Of a stretch of 64,000 bases of DNA, positions 1 to 34,006 are shown piece by piece; position 1 is the stretch's first letter, and the number at the start of each line of letters is the position of its first letter. Both the position numbers and the translations under genes were made by a program. The notes beneath the pieces are model-generated. The model did no database searches and was not told the DNA's origin. It worked only from the letters and a program-made list of their open reading frames with translations. The DNA lies in contig CAUEEP010000742.1 in assembly GCA_958450365.1 (NCBI GenBank), positions 2,834,501-2,898,500 of the forward strand, given 5' to 3'. The DNA comes from Mesorhabditis belari. Lineage: Eukaryota; Nematoda; Chromadorea; Rhabditida; Rhabditidae.

Positions 1-1021
1 AAATCAATCAATCAATCAAGTGTTTGATGAGAATATCGCAAAATCAAATCAAAAGAGAAAAGAAAAGAGAGCGAACGAAAAAAGAAGAGAGAGACAAATG
101 AAATATGAATAGACAGAGCCGCAAAAATACACACAAATGGATGAATTGAGGGGAAAAGAAGATAAAAATACACGAACAATATCTCAAATCATCGACAAAC
201 AAAATGGATGAATGAAAAAACACAGAAGACTACGGGGAAATGAAACGGATTTTGCAGTTTTATGTAAAAATAAAAATATCAAAAACAAGATCATTTCGCA
301 TACAATCACTCAACTCTACAAATTATCCTTATCGGGTCAAAAAGGATGGGGGATCACCAAAAACACATCGATCGGATAGCCATGTTAAGCTAAACATAAA
401 ATTTTACGCTATCGTTTACAAACAAAAATGAGTGCCATAGAAAACTTATCAAAATTTGTATTATCCAGTAGCTATGTCAGAGTTTTTCGAGGAATTGATG
501 TTAGAATTCGCATATGTACAAGTGGCTCAAATTCGTTTTCCCAAAAAACTACAACACAGCTGATGGACATTTTTCCATAGCACACAATTCTTGGGTCATT
601 GATAAATGGAGAAACAGTCAAAAACGATCAACGACAGGGTCTCTCATCAAAAGAAAAATGTAAAAAGGCTAAATTTTCAGACTTTTCCCCATTTTAAGAA
701 AAACATACAAAGGAAACAATGGTAAGTGCACCGATCTACTACGAAGTTGAAACGAAATCGGGAAAGAAGTTTTTCCTTTTCCAGAAAACAAAAGAACACA
801 TTTGGGGCACAAAACCCGTATTGGCGATGTGTGTGGGCGGCGCAAAAACAAATAAGGTCACAAAAAAAAGAAACGAAAAGGAGAGAAGGGAAATTGCTTC
901 AAATAACACAAATTATCATCATCGTCAATGAAGCCAGTTGATGGGGTGACTAGGTTGTTGTGAAAATGAAAATCCCTGGCTTTGTTTTGGCGGTGATGGT
1001 AATTGTTGTACACATCTGCAG
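1..1021. other. 3' flank of the PAR-1 gene, no gene seen
   Basis: This stretch lies downstream of the PAR-1 stop codon. It is A-rich, opens with a short AATC repeat, and has only short ORFs without recognisable protein similarity. It presumably holds the 3' UTR of the minus-strand gene. I could not assign a polyadenylation signal with confidence. Confidence 0.5.
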
Positions 1022-23968
<22,947 letters not shown>

Positions 23969-24344
23969 CACACATCATCAGACACCTGGGAATACTTCAT
24001 CAACAACACCTAGAACAATTATAAAATCAAAAATAGAAAGATAGAAAGAGGTTGACGTAAAAAACAACAATCAGAAGATCTTTAAAAATTAAATTTGAGT
24101 AATTGATCAAAATGCAAATGATTTTAGCTCTTATACATTAAGATTTGAATCCCAAATTTCGTGGGGAATTCGAAATTACAACCGCCTTTTGCGAACAGCT
24201 GACTGATTCGCGACCAGCTGATCGCTAAACGAAAGATGTAGGTACAACTAGGCACTTAAACCTAATTGTTGATGATTATGGGTTATTACTAATCTAAACT
24301 AATCTAAACTAATCTAAATCATTGCTTAATGAAAAGTTTAGTTC

Positions 24345-24640
24345 TTTGGATAAAGAATAAAACAATTTGGGTATACTTAAGAATAAAACAATTTGGATAA
24401 CTTTAAGAATAAAACAATTTGAATAACTTTAAGAATAAAACAATTTGGATAACTTTAAGAATAAAAAAATTTGGATAACTTTAAGAATAAAACAATTTGG
24501 ATGACTTTAATAATAAAACAATTTGGATAACTTTAAGAATAAAACAATTTGAATAACTTTAAGAATAAAACAATTTGGATAACTTTAAGAATAAAAAAAT
24601 TTGGATAACTTTAAGAATAAAACAATTTGGATAATAAGAA
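24345..24640. repeat. 26-bp minisatellite
   Basis: About eleven copies of AGAATAAAACAATTTGG followed by ATAACTTTA, with small variants. It lies upstream of PAR-1. Confidence 0.93.
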
Positions 24641-25189
24641 TAAAACAATTTTGGTAACAAATCAAATTTATTCATATGGTTTTGTTTTTCAAAAGTCGAT
24701 ACCCGACTAATCGGAGAAAAAAAAGGTAAATCCACTGTTGGAAGAATGACGGAAGTGATCAAGCACAAGGTCAAATAGATAAAACAAAAAGAAATGAAGG
24801 GGGAAAATGATGGGAAAATGGGTGAAAAGTTTTGAGAAAAAAATGATTGGAAAAAAAGTAATTTTTGTGATCAAAAAGATCGTTCCAATACAACGAATAA
24901 GCAAATTGGGTAAAATTTTGAGTTCGAAATCATTTTTTAAAGATAATTCGATTCACAATTCGATTCGAACTGTATCAGAAAGTTGAATGTAGAAAAGCAG
25001 GTGTACTTTGTGCGTTCAAAAGTAGAGTTCGGGGTGTAACTTGCTTTAACCCTATCATCGGGAATGTTTTTGTTTCAGAATAGCTAAAAGCACAAAAGGT
25101 TAAACGGGCTGCCCCAAAACGCTCGTCATACAAGTACACAACGGATTGACGCTTCGTCGATGGCAACACAAATATTAGCAAATATTAGC

Positions 25190-25345
25190 AAACCCAGCGG
25201 GAAATTTCCCGCTAGGTGACCGTACCGATTTTTCCCTCAAGATTCCCTCAAGTTTTCCCGTGACCGTACCATCACCTCAGAAAGAAATTGCCTGCGGTAA
25301 ACGTTGGAAATGTGATGGTACGCGGGAATTTTACCCGCGGGAAAT
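25190..25345. repeat. Inverted-repeat patch with CCCGCGGGAAA motifs
   Basis: Segments such as GTGACCGTACCATCACCT and GTGATGGTACGCGGGAA face each other, and TTTCCCGC recurs here and again at 25700-25740. It may be a degraded foldback element. The arms are short and imperfect. Confidence 0.45.
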
Positions 25346-25925
25346 GCTAGCAACTTTCCATTTAATCTAGAATCTAAATTTTCATTTCCTGAAAGGTGGT
25401 CAAAACTTACGGGGAAAAGGCCTTTTGCTGAAAGAATTTTGCGGAAACGTAGCACCCCATGAATGGCAGCATTAAATTATGCCGTTGCGACTTACTTTCC
25501 TTTTCCCTTATTTTTTTTATTGCGTTGTTCATTATTGTTATGTCTCTGGTAAATTTCTCCGTTTGTTATTTATTCTTATTTCTTTTTATTGATTTGGTAA
25601 TTTTTTGGTAATAGCTAGTGGAACTCAGGAAGAAAAACAATTGAAATAGGATTTCTCATCAAAGGTTTCCCATCAAAGGTTCAAAGGAAAAGGTTTCCCT
25701 CCGCAATTTTCCCGCGGGAAACGTTTCCCGCGAGGTGATAGTTCGGGCTCAGCTATCTGAACAGAATTTAGAAATTTAAGGGTAGTTTAAAGTCGATCGG
25801 ATTTATAATTTTACGGTTTATTAGTAAAGAAAGGCAAAGATACCCATTACAAAAACAGCGTGGGCGTGAAGAAAAACATCAAATGCCGCAAGAACGAGGG
25901 CAAAACTTCAGACCCAAAAGGGTGA

Positions 25926-25948
25926 GACACACACACACACACACACAA
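25926..25948. repeat. (CA)n microsatellite
   Basis: Short CA dinucleotide run in the intergenic region. Confidence 0.9.
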
Positions 25949-26707
25949 CTTCTGCCGAAAAACTAAAAAAAAGAAATTTGGGGGAGAGAATGAGACGAAA
26001 AAGCGACGCAAATTAAATGTAAAGCGGAATGAAATGAAAAAGCGACGCAAGTTAAATGTAAAGAGGAATGGAACGGAAAAGTGACGCAAATTAAATGCAA
26101 ATAGGAACGTAATTTTTGAAGGGAGCGGACACGACCAGCCCTTTTGATGCATTTTTGTTTTGTCACTTTCTCGCAACAACTGATTGGTGTGCCGAGAAAA
26201 AAAACAAATGCATCGAGTGCACCAGAAAGGGAGCATTTCAAAATTTTCTTGAGCAATTTGCACAGATCTACATGCTGATTTGAAAGTGAATAGTCCAATA
26301 ATGGAGGCATAAACGGCATCAGATGCGTGAGGGTGTGTGCCTTACATTTTTTTTCTTTCTTTTTACCCCACCCATCGATGGTCGATCCTCCCACCCATTC
26401 ATCGAAAATCGGTGACGGGGAACGGGTTTCGCCCTCCCATTCCCTTTCTCTTTCTCTTTCTCTACCTCACCCACGAATCATTGCCAAATTTTCTCCAATG
26501 AAGAGAAAAATCAGCGGAAAACGTCAATTTTGTCTTTTCCTAGTAAAATTTGGAAAAATTCAATAGTTTCGCCGAACTCATCCCAGTTTTGAGAGCCACT
26601 TCACTCGAATTTTCATTTTTTTTTTTTTTTCCCCCGTTTTTTTGGAAATCCTCGAGCAAATTGTGGTCACCGTTACGTCAAAATTGAAAGGTGAAAAGTT
26701 TTTGCAC

Positions 26708-27060
26708 TGATTAGTATCCAAAAATCCATTTAGAAATGCAGTTTGAAAGTTGAATGTTTTAGCAATGAAAGTTCGTATCAGAGAAAACATGTGGGGGGAA
26801 ATACCCAACATTGGCCTAAACCTTTTCCCGATAAGAAAATCTGAAATGAGGAGGAAAGTTTTTTTCTTTTGACTTTACGAAGTCTAAGAGAGAGTTCACT
26901 GATAAATGGGATGACCTAAAAGAGGTGAAAATTTCTTTCGTCAGCTGACTAAAATCTCTAAAAAGAGAAACGTGACCTTAACTCGTATTTTGAGAAAATT
27001 TTTTTAGTATCCAACAATCCATTTAGAAATGCAGTTTGAAAGTTGAATGTTTTTGCTTTC
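26708..27060. repeat. Direct repeat of a 50-bp segment
   Basis: The segments at about 26708-26760 and 27006-27058 share TAGTATCCAA, AATCCATTTAGAAATGCAG and TTTGAAAGTTGAATGTTTT. They are direct copies about 300 bp apart. Confidence 0.85.
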
Positions 27061-28044
27061 AAAAGCTTTCAAAAACGTAGATAATGGAAATGTTTTGACG
27101 TGGATAAAAAAGATGTGGGAGTTAAAAAGAAAGTTCGTCGTTGAGAAGTGAACTGTACAAATTTGGGCAAGGGTAATTTAATGTTTGTTTAGCAAATACA
27201 AATAGACTTAAATAAAATCGTTATTTCAATGAGGAAAACAGTAAAAAAGAAGTGTAAAAAGTAGAAAAAAAAGTATAGAAATGATTGGATACGACTTTTC
27301 GAGGCATTTAAAGTGATCTAGAGTGTGTTGAGTAACGTTTTCTAATGTTACTCAACATCCTCGATCCACAATATACCTTCGTTTCAACTTACTCTAGATT
27401 CTAGATAAAATAGATGGCTAAAAATCGATGAAAGATGCTATTTTCAGGATGTGGAAATGATTGCTAAAGGTTTCAAATAGGCGAGCAAAAAGGATAAGAG
27501 AATGGCCTTGAAACGCGCTGGTTCACAGGTCATCTACATCGAAAATCACATAAAACTTGAAAAGCGGAATGGGAATAGAGCGGAATAGAGCCGAATAGAA
27601 ATTCCTGTGCCTTGTGGGGTTTAAAGATTTAGCTAAAAGCTCATTATTTTGACTAAACTCGATAAATAAGCGACTAAGCGAAGCCAAGCCGAAATCAATT
27701 GACAAATCACTGAACTGAGTTGCCTTTTTTAGTCCAAAAAACAAGCCAACAAAAAAAACAAACAAAAAAATCTAGCCATAAGCTGAAGTCTATTAGATCA
27801 AAGCTAAGAAAATCACACAATTTTAGTGTAAAAGCACATTGGCCTTGAGGTTGGAAAGATGAAGAAGAAAGGGGAAAGGCAGGGATATGCTCGCGCATAG
27901 CACAGTGGTGGTGAAAGAGACGCAATGAGGGGCATGGGTGGTGATTGTCAGATCCACAAATCGCCATTACACTATCGCCGAGCTGTGACCTATGCATATC
28001 CATATATCCATCCAACAATTTTGAGCAGTATTGCACACACCAAT

Positions 28045-29310
28045 TACTGGCACATTGGCGACATTGAAAGCCTTTTCATGAGAGCAAATTCGTGTTGCTT
28101 GTGCTCTGATATGACTTTTTTCAAGTTGAATACAAGAAATTGTAAATAAGGGATGAGAATTTTACAGGAGAGTTTAATAAAATGATATCTTTATGATGAC
28201 ACATTGCATATTCAGCCTAGAATAGCTAAATCACGGTATTCAGTCAAGATTAGAGTATTCAGTCTAGATCTTTAGCATCTCAGTGCCTAATTGAGCAAAA
28301 GCCAGTGTCGATTTCTAGCTGTAGACAAAATTTCCGAGCAATCGGCCAAGAAACGGCCAAGAAAACGAAGGTTGAATTAGGTTCGGCTTGAGATTTTCTC
28401 ATTTCTAATACATTTGTCCCAAATTCTGGCCCAATACATCGATTTTTCTTTGACTTACATGCGGATTCGATTTGGTGCATCATTGAATGCGCATTACACA
28501 TTAAAGTAATCCATAAAGATATCATTTTATTAAACTCTCCTGTAAACTTACATCCCTTATTTACAATTTCTTGTATTAGGTTGATGCAAAAGTCTTTTTC
28601 ATTTTTTTCGTACTTCCGTTAAAAAGTAACAAATGCACCAATTGAACAACGGTTTATTGCATTCGAAAGGTCATATTTTTCTGCAAAATGACATAAAACG
28701 AGTTTAAAATGTCTTATTTTTTGAGAGCCTGAAGTCGGGTGGTCAAAAAGGGACGGCTCGATGATGCATTTAGGGCAGGAAACCAGTCTTGATGTTAATA
28801 AATAAAAGATAGGCCAAAAGTTCGATATTTTTCAGATTTTCAGAGAAATTGATTCAGCCAATTTCTTTATAGGGGTTTTTATAGATTTTTAGAAAACCCG
28901 TTTCCCCCGAATTTGCTTGAAAGTGAACCCAAATTGACTTAAAAGGTGGGAAATCACAATAAACACTTTTCATTTGAGCAACCATAGGTTATTTTTCAAA
29001 GAGACGAAAGACTTTGCCAACCTAATATTTAACTTGAAAAGTGTCATATCAGGGCACAAGCAACACGAATTTACTCACATGAAAAGGCTTTCAATGTCGC
29101 CATGCATAAAATGGTGTCATTACACATTGTCATTACACATCGATGTATTGGGCCAGAATTTGGGACAATGTATTAGAAATGAGAAAATCTCAAGCCGAAC
29201 CTAATTCTACTTTCGTTTTCTTGGCCGTTTCTTGGCCGATTGCTCGGAAATTTTGTCTACAGCTAGAAATCGACACTGGCTTTTGCTTAATTAGGCACTG
29301 AGATGCTAAA
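28045..29310. mobile_element. Rearranged palindromic transposon region
   Basis: Two blocks recur in inverted orientation. Block A (28045-28195) contains ATTGAAAGCC, CTGATATGACTTTTTTCAAG and AGGAGAGTTTAATAAAATGA. Its complement runs 28515-29095 and is interrupted by a MITE. Block B (28267-28445) contains GCTGTAGACAAAATTTCCGA and GGCCAAGAAACGGCCAAG. Its complement lies at 29140-29310. The order A, B', A', B' complement is not a simple palindrome, so at least one rearrangement occurred. Confidence 0.75.
28579..29022 (-). mobile_element. Mariner-type MITE, 444 bp (copy 1)
   Basis: Starts TAGGTTGATGCAAAAGTC and ends in CCAACCTA with TA on both sides. It is homologous, in reverse orientation, to the MITE at 53306-53821, with GTTGAACAACGG-type and GGTTTTTATAG-type segments in common. 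Its right inverted repeat is partly deleted. Comparison with the inverted arm at 28105-28150 shows the uninterrupted sequence, which makes the insertion point clear. Confidence 0.82.
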
Positions 29311-29441
29311 GTCAAAGCTTGAATCCCGTTATTTCATGAAATTTCAATCATAGCTTCAAATGGTTGAACTGAACGGATCAAGAGATTCAACTGTATTTGA
29401 CTAGTTCTATTATAGTTTAAACGTCTGTAATACTTTGGGAT

Positions 29442-29585
29442 TTTAATTTGGATGGTCCCGACGGCAACAAGTACTATTGGCACGATTTGAGAAAAGATCC
29501 AATGCTTTGTGGGCGTCGAAACTTCGGTGGAAAATCACTGATGATATGGGGCGCTTTCAATGTGGATGACGTTGTTGATCGTTAA
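29442..29585 (+). pseudogene. Tc3-like transposase fragment
   Basis: The plus strand reads FNLDGPDGNKYYWHDLRK, then RRNFGGKSLMIWGAF, and meets a stop after 47 codons. This is the region around the second catalytic Asp of Tc1/Tc3-type DDE transposases. The N-terminal DNA-binding part and the last catalytic residue are absent. An inverted partial copy (CGACGCCCACAAAGCATTGG) lies at 29680. It is a dead remnant. Confidence 0.85.
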
Positions 29586-29745
29586 AATTTCTGACTTGTC
29601 GCATGAACTCGAACCAGGGCGTTCTTGCGGATTGAATGGATCAAGAGTTTCAACAGTATTTGACTAGTCGACGCCCACAAAGCATTGGGTCTTTTCTCAA
29701 ATCCTGCCAATAGTACTCGTAGTCTATTATAGTTTAAACGTATGT
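29586..29745 (-). repeat. Inverted partial copy of the Tc3-like fragment
   Basis: Sequence at about 29678-29727 is the reverse complement of 29480-29525, and TTTGACTAGT...TATAGTTTAAACGT flanks both. The transposon remnant therefore folds back on itself. Confidence 0.75.
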
Positions 29746-29897
29746 AACACTTTGGAATCTTGTACTTTTCCTTTCTTTCATCAATTAGATAATTTAAAAC
29801 TTATTTATTTATATTTATTCGACTTTGAATGCACATAGAGATATTTTTTTCAAAAAAAAAACGGGGATGACGATTGTGTGAGCAATAGAGAAGGGAA

Positions 29898-30000
29898 ATG
29901 TGTGTAAAAGAAATGAAAGAAATGAAAGTAAGGAAAGTAAAGAAAGTAAGGAAAGCAAAGAAAGTAAGGAAAGTAAAGAAAGTAAGGAAAAAAAATCACA
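29898..30000. repeat. (GAAAGTAA)n purine-rich tract
   Basis: Imperfect repeats of AAAGTAAGG/AAAGTAAAG. The Lys/Val/Arg-rich ORF here reflects the repeat. Confidence 0.85.
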
Positions 30001-30628
30001 AGACTACGACAAATTCTATATGCACATATGATGGAAATGGGTTTTTTTTGCAACATTTTATAGATATAGGGGATCACGAAGGAAGAGTGCTTTCGAGTTT
30101 CAGTGCATTTTCTTGCTACAGCTACAGTATACCCTCGATCCACAATATACCTTCCCAGATGCACGAAAATACACTGAAGCGACAGTACCGTTCAACTTAA
30201 AAATCGAATTTTTTTTAGAGCAAATTTCTCAAACGGGAAACCATTGAACCAGTAAGCGGAAAGCGGGAAATGGGTAATTTTTTGAGATTTCAAGCGCCGA
30301 TTGGGTAAATAAATCGATCTTTGGAAAGCCGGTTTCAAACTTTTCAGCTTTCAGTTTTCAGCTTACACCTGAGCACCCAATCTAGCGCATTGAATCCCAG
30401 AAATTCAGAAGAAAAGGCAATTTAAGATTTTTGTAAACGCACAGCCACTGGTAACACCCATAAAATAAGAAAAAAAAGGCGAATTCGATGAAAGGCGAAA
30501 GTGTCATGAAGTGGGAAAAAAGAAAAAAAAGAATTTTTTTGTAAATGACATTCAACAAGGCAGCTTTTGGGATATTTTTGGGGATAAAAACTAAGAAAAA
30601 CTAAGCAAAAATAAATATTTTTCACAAA

Positions 30629-33600
30629 TCAATTCGATTTCGCTAAATTGTTCTTCAACAACTCCATCAATTGATTGCCGTGTTGAGCCAAGAAAGCGTT
30701 CATATCGACCGGATTCGTTGTGGTCGAGGTGGGCAAACTGGAAAATGCATTTGAATGGATAAATGAACCGAAATCTCGTAGACGATTTGAGATTTTCTAT
30801 TCAAAGTCTACTCAAAATGTACAAATTTCAACTCGAGTTGAGTAAATGAAATCCATAAAGCTCACTCACCCATTGCCCAAATTGTACAACTGATTCTCGT
30901 ATCGTAGCGAATCATCGGTGCTTCTCCGTCCACCGTCCACACTCGGCACTCCGCTACGCTCGAGTACAGTCGACACTCGACCAGAGATTTGCTGCAGTGT
31001 CTTCAAGCATTGCTCGTTCAAGGCATCTCGTGTTCGATCGGCTACATCCGATTCGCGTAACTGAAAATGGCAAAACATACAAGTGCATTTGATTTCCTGT
31101 TTTCAAGCCAAAGCCATGACTAGCCTAGACCATATTTTTTTTAGCCCTAGTGATATCTAATTGTAATCTAACTGTAGTACAATAAAACCGTAACTGGTAC
31201 AGTACCATTCCAGCATTCCGAATTCACACACTCACCAGCTTCTCAGCGTGTAATGCTTGATCAACAGCGATCAACGCTTGTTTCAGCGCCGCGTCCACAT
31301 GTCGTACCATCGGTTGATCTTTTTCGGGAATCTGCGTAAGCAAATCGGATGGACCTGTCGATGGGGCACGAGCGCTTTCATCTGATGCCAAATCCGGAGC
31401 AACATCGCCTTCTCTGAAACGGATTGATTCGAATTCAGCTATATAAATACAGGGAATTAAGTATGCGCAAAATCTAGACGAAAAAAAAAATTTAGAATAA
31501 CGAACACACCCGGCCAACTTGCTCGCCAAATAATTTCCCCGTCTTGTTGGTGTAGTCGGTCCACCATTCACCCCAATGCTCCCGTGTTTCGGATCAAAAA
31601 GTCGACGGCTGCTCGCCACTGCGCCTCGACTTTCAACCGATGAAGAGGATCTGAAAGTAAAAAAGTACAGGTATTCAATGTTTAATAGAATAGATCACTA
31701 GGTTTAAAGCTCATCAGAAATCTAATTTTAAAAAAGAAAAAAAACATATCAAACACATATCTTTTAACAAGTTTAAGTCACTTTTTTTTCAAAAAATTAT
31801 TGCCTTTCGCGTTGATGTTTGTCTAGAACTAGCGCTCACTGTGGCAGGGAGGTCGGATAAATTAAGTTTGTCACAAACTCTCGTTAAGTTTTCTTTGGTT
31901 TAACTCTTTTTGGTGAAATTTAGTGATCGAGCTTCAATGAATCGCTTTTTCGCATAACAAATTGAGTAAAAAGGAAAAGGAAGGAAGTGAGTAAAAGTAA
32001 AAGATTTAACAAATTTCTATTATGCAGTATCTTTTTCTTTGTTTTCTCACCGATTCCCGGTCACTCCAAAGTACCGGCGACCGATCGCTTGTCCATTCAG
32101 CGATCCGTTCATTGGACTAGCATCGGAGGTGTTCGAAGCCGAGTCTAAATTTGATACGAATCTCATAAAAATTATCGCCGAAGTACTATATTTCGATAAT
32201 AAGTTATGCTAAAGTAAGCTTAAGACGGTTAATCATTCATATCATTTACGAAAATTTTTGACATAAGCTCACCCGATTCTTCACTCGTCCCCACCGTGCC
32301 TCGTCCATTCACATTTGATGGTCGATTTCGAGGATGATAACGCTCGACCTAATATTGAAAATAAAGATTTCAACGTTTTTAAAGATTCATTAAAGATTTA
32401 AGTATCCATTCTTTTTAAGCAAATCATTAGCAAATTAATTTTCGCAAAAAAAATTTACCCGTTTTTGAACGGCTCCTCGGCGGATGAGGCGATCTTGGAA
32501 TGAAGTGCTTTCCTCGAATTGATCCGGTTGAGTCAAATCGGGATTGCTGAAAAGATGAATAGGTTACTTTTTACAGAAAAATCAGAAAAAAAAAAAAAGA
32601 GTTTTCCCTGATTACCTAGCCTTTTTCAACATTTGAATTGTATGCGCGAGTTGATTCGACGCCGTTTGAGCCTTTGGTGCGCTTTCCTCCGACGCTGACA
32701 CGTTTCCCATCGATCGAGCGAGCAAACGGGAATGGCCGAGTGAGCTGGAAATGTTGACTCTATATATTCATCTTTTTTAGAAGTTATTCACTCTTTAGAA
32801 AACAATATTGTATCACAAATGACATTTGCTCACCTTCCCAACTTTGGCTTTGTCGCTTCGACATCAAACGTGCCGAACGGCTCTAATTGATTACCGTTTC
32901 TAAAAAGAAAAATGAAAGTAGTATAAATTGGTGAATTTTTACCTCAAATTTCCAATACTCTTGCTTCGTAGCACAGAGGATGGAGCTTGAAGGCCTCCAT
33001 TTATCCCAGCAGCTCCCTCATCGCCCATGATATTCTCAGTGGATTGACGAAGCCTGGAAATAGAAAAATTGTATGTGAAACTTGTTTTTACTCAGCTCTC
33101 AAATCATTGTCATAATGTCACAATGCTTCATTTAACTCAGATATCACAATCATCAAATTTGCTCACAAGCGTTTCTCCATTGAGTAACTATTGAGTAAGT
33201 TTCTCTATTGAGTAACTGATCTAAAGTACCGTGAAAGGGAAAATCTCAAGATATTTGGCGAATTTCTCATATTTCCCCCAAAAACCCACTTGCTCCTCAT
33301 ATTCGCGAGCTTGTCGAGTGCTTGATTCGATTTTCGAATGCCTTCCGGTTGATTGAGATTCGTTCGACTCGACGTCAATGCTCGCGATGAGGCGGACAAG
33401 TGATTTTGCATCGACATGTCCGAATCCTAAAGCTTCTTTTATTAATTTTGAAATAAAATCTATCAAAGCATAGATAAAAATAATTTGACAGTCAAAGTTC
33501 GTTTTTTTTGTTAGTTTTGAGGGGGAAAAGTTAATCGCAGATTTGAAAGATTTTCGTAAAAAATTTCCACCGATCTCTGCCGTGGTTGTTGCTCGGCTAT

Positions 33601-33969
33601 TGGGTTGAGTGGCTGGAGAAATGAGGTTAGAAATTAGAAATTAGCAATTTCTGCCTTTTCTTATAGCTTTTCGTTAGATATGGTTATATTTGATGAGTGA
33701 ATTTCGGTTATTTATTTATGAGATTAGCTTTAAGTGAGATCTTAAATTATTGAAAAATTAAAAATCAAAAATTAAAAATTAAAAAACAAAAATCAAAAAA
33801 CAAAAAACTCACCCGTCGCCTCGGTGTCAACAAGCCGGCTGAAAGCAAATGATTCGGACTTTGACTTCGACTTCGCAAGTGCAAATTTGACGATGAGTAG
33901 TCGTCGGCTGAAATTTTCGGCTGGTAAAGAATGAAGGTAAGGCTTTAGATGATAATAGACAGTAGATAA

Positions 33970-34006
<37 letters not shown>

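Larger units (their letters stand above)
23969..30628. other. Intergenic region between PAR-1 and the WD40 gene
   Basis: This 6.7 kb lies upstream of the PAR-1 start and downstream of the gene 2 stop. No conserved protein was found except transposon pieces. It holds the 26-bp array (24345-24640), part of the GTACTTTGTGC family (24999), a G/C-rich inverted-repeat patch with CCCGCGGGAAA motifs (25190-25740), a duplicated 50-bp segment (26710 and 27006) and the palindromic transposon cluster (28045-29740). The PAR-1 promoter should lie just to the right of 23968. Confidence 0.6.

Noticed and set aside
24345..24640. Regular 26-bp repeats resembling a CRISPR array
   Set aside because: Units are contiguous with no unique spacers, and the region is eukaryotic. 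It is a minisatellite. The same reasoning excludes the 103-bp copies at 60345-60655.
25847..26394. Overlapping minus-strand ORFs of 138-143 codons
   Set aside because: They span a CA microsatellite and a locally repeated AAGCGACGCAA motif. Phe/Ser-rich with no domain.
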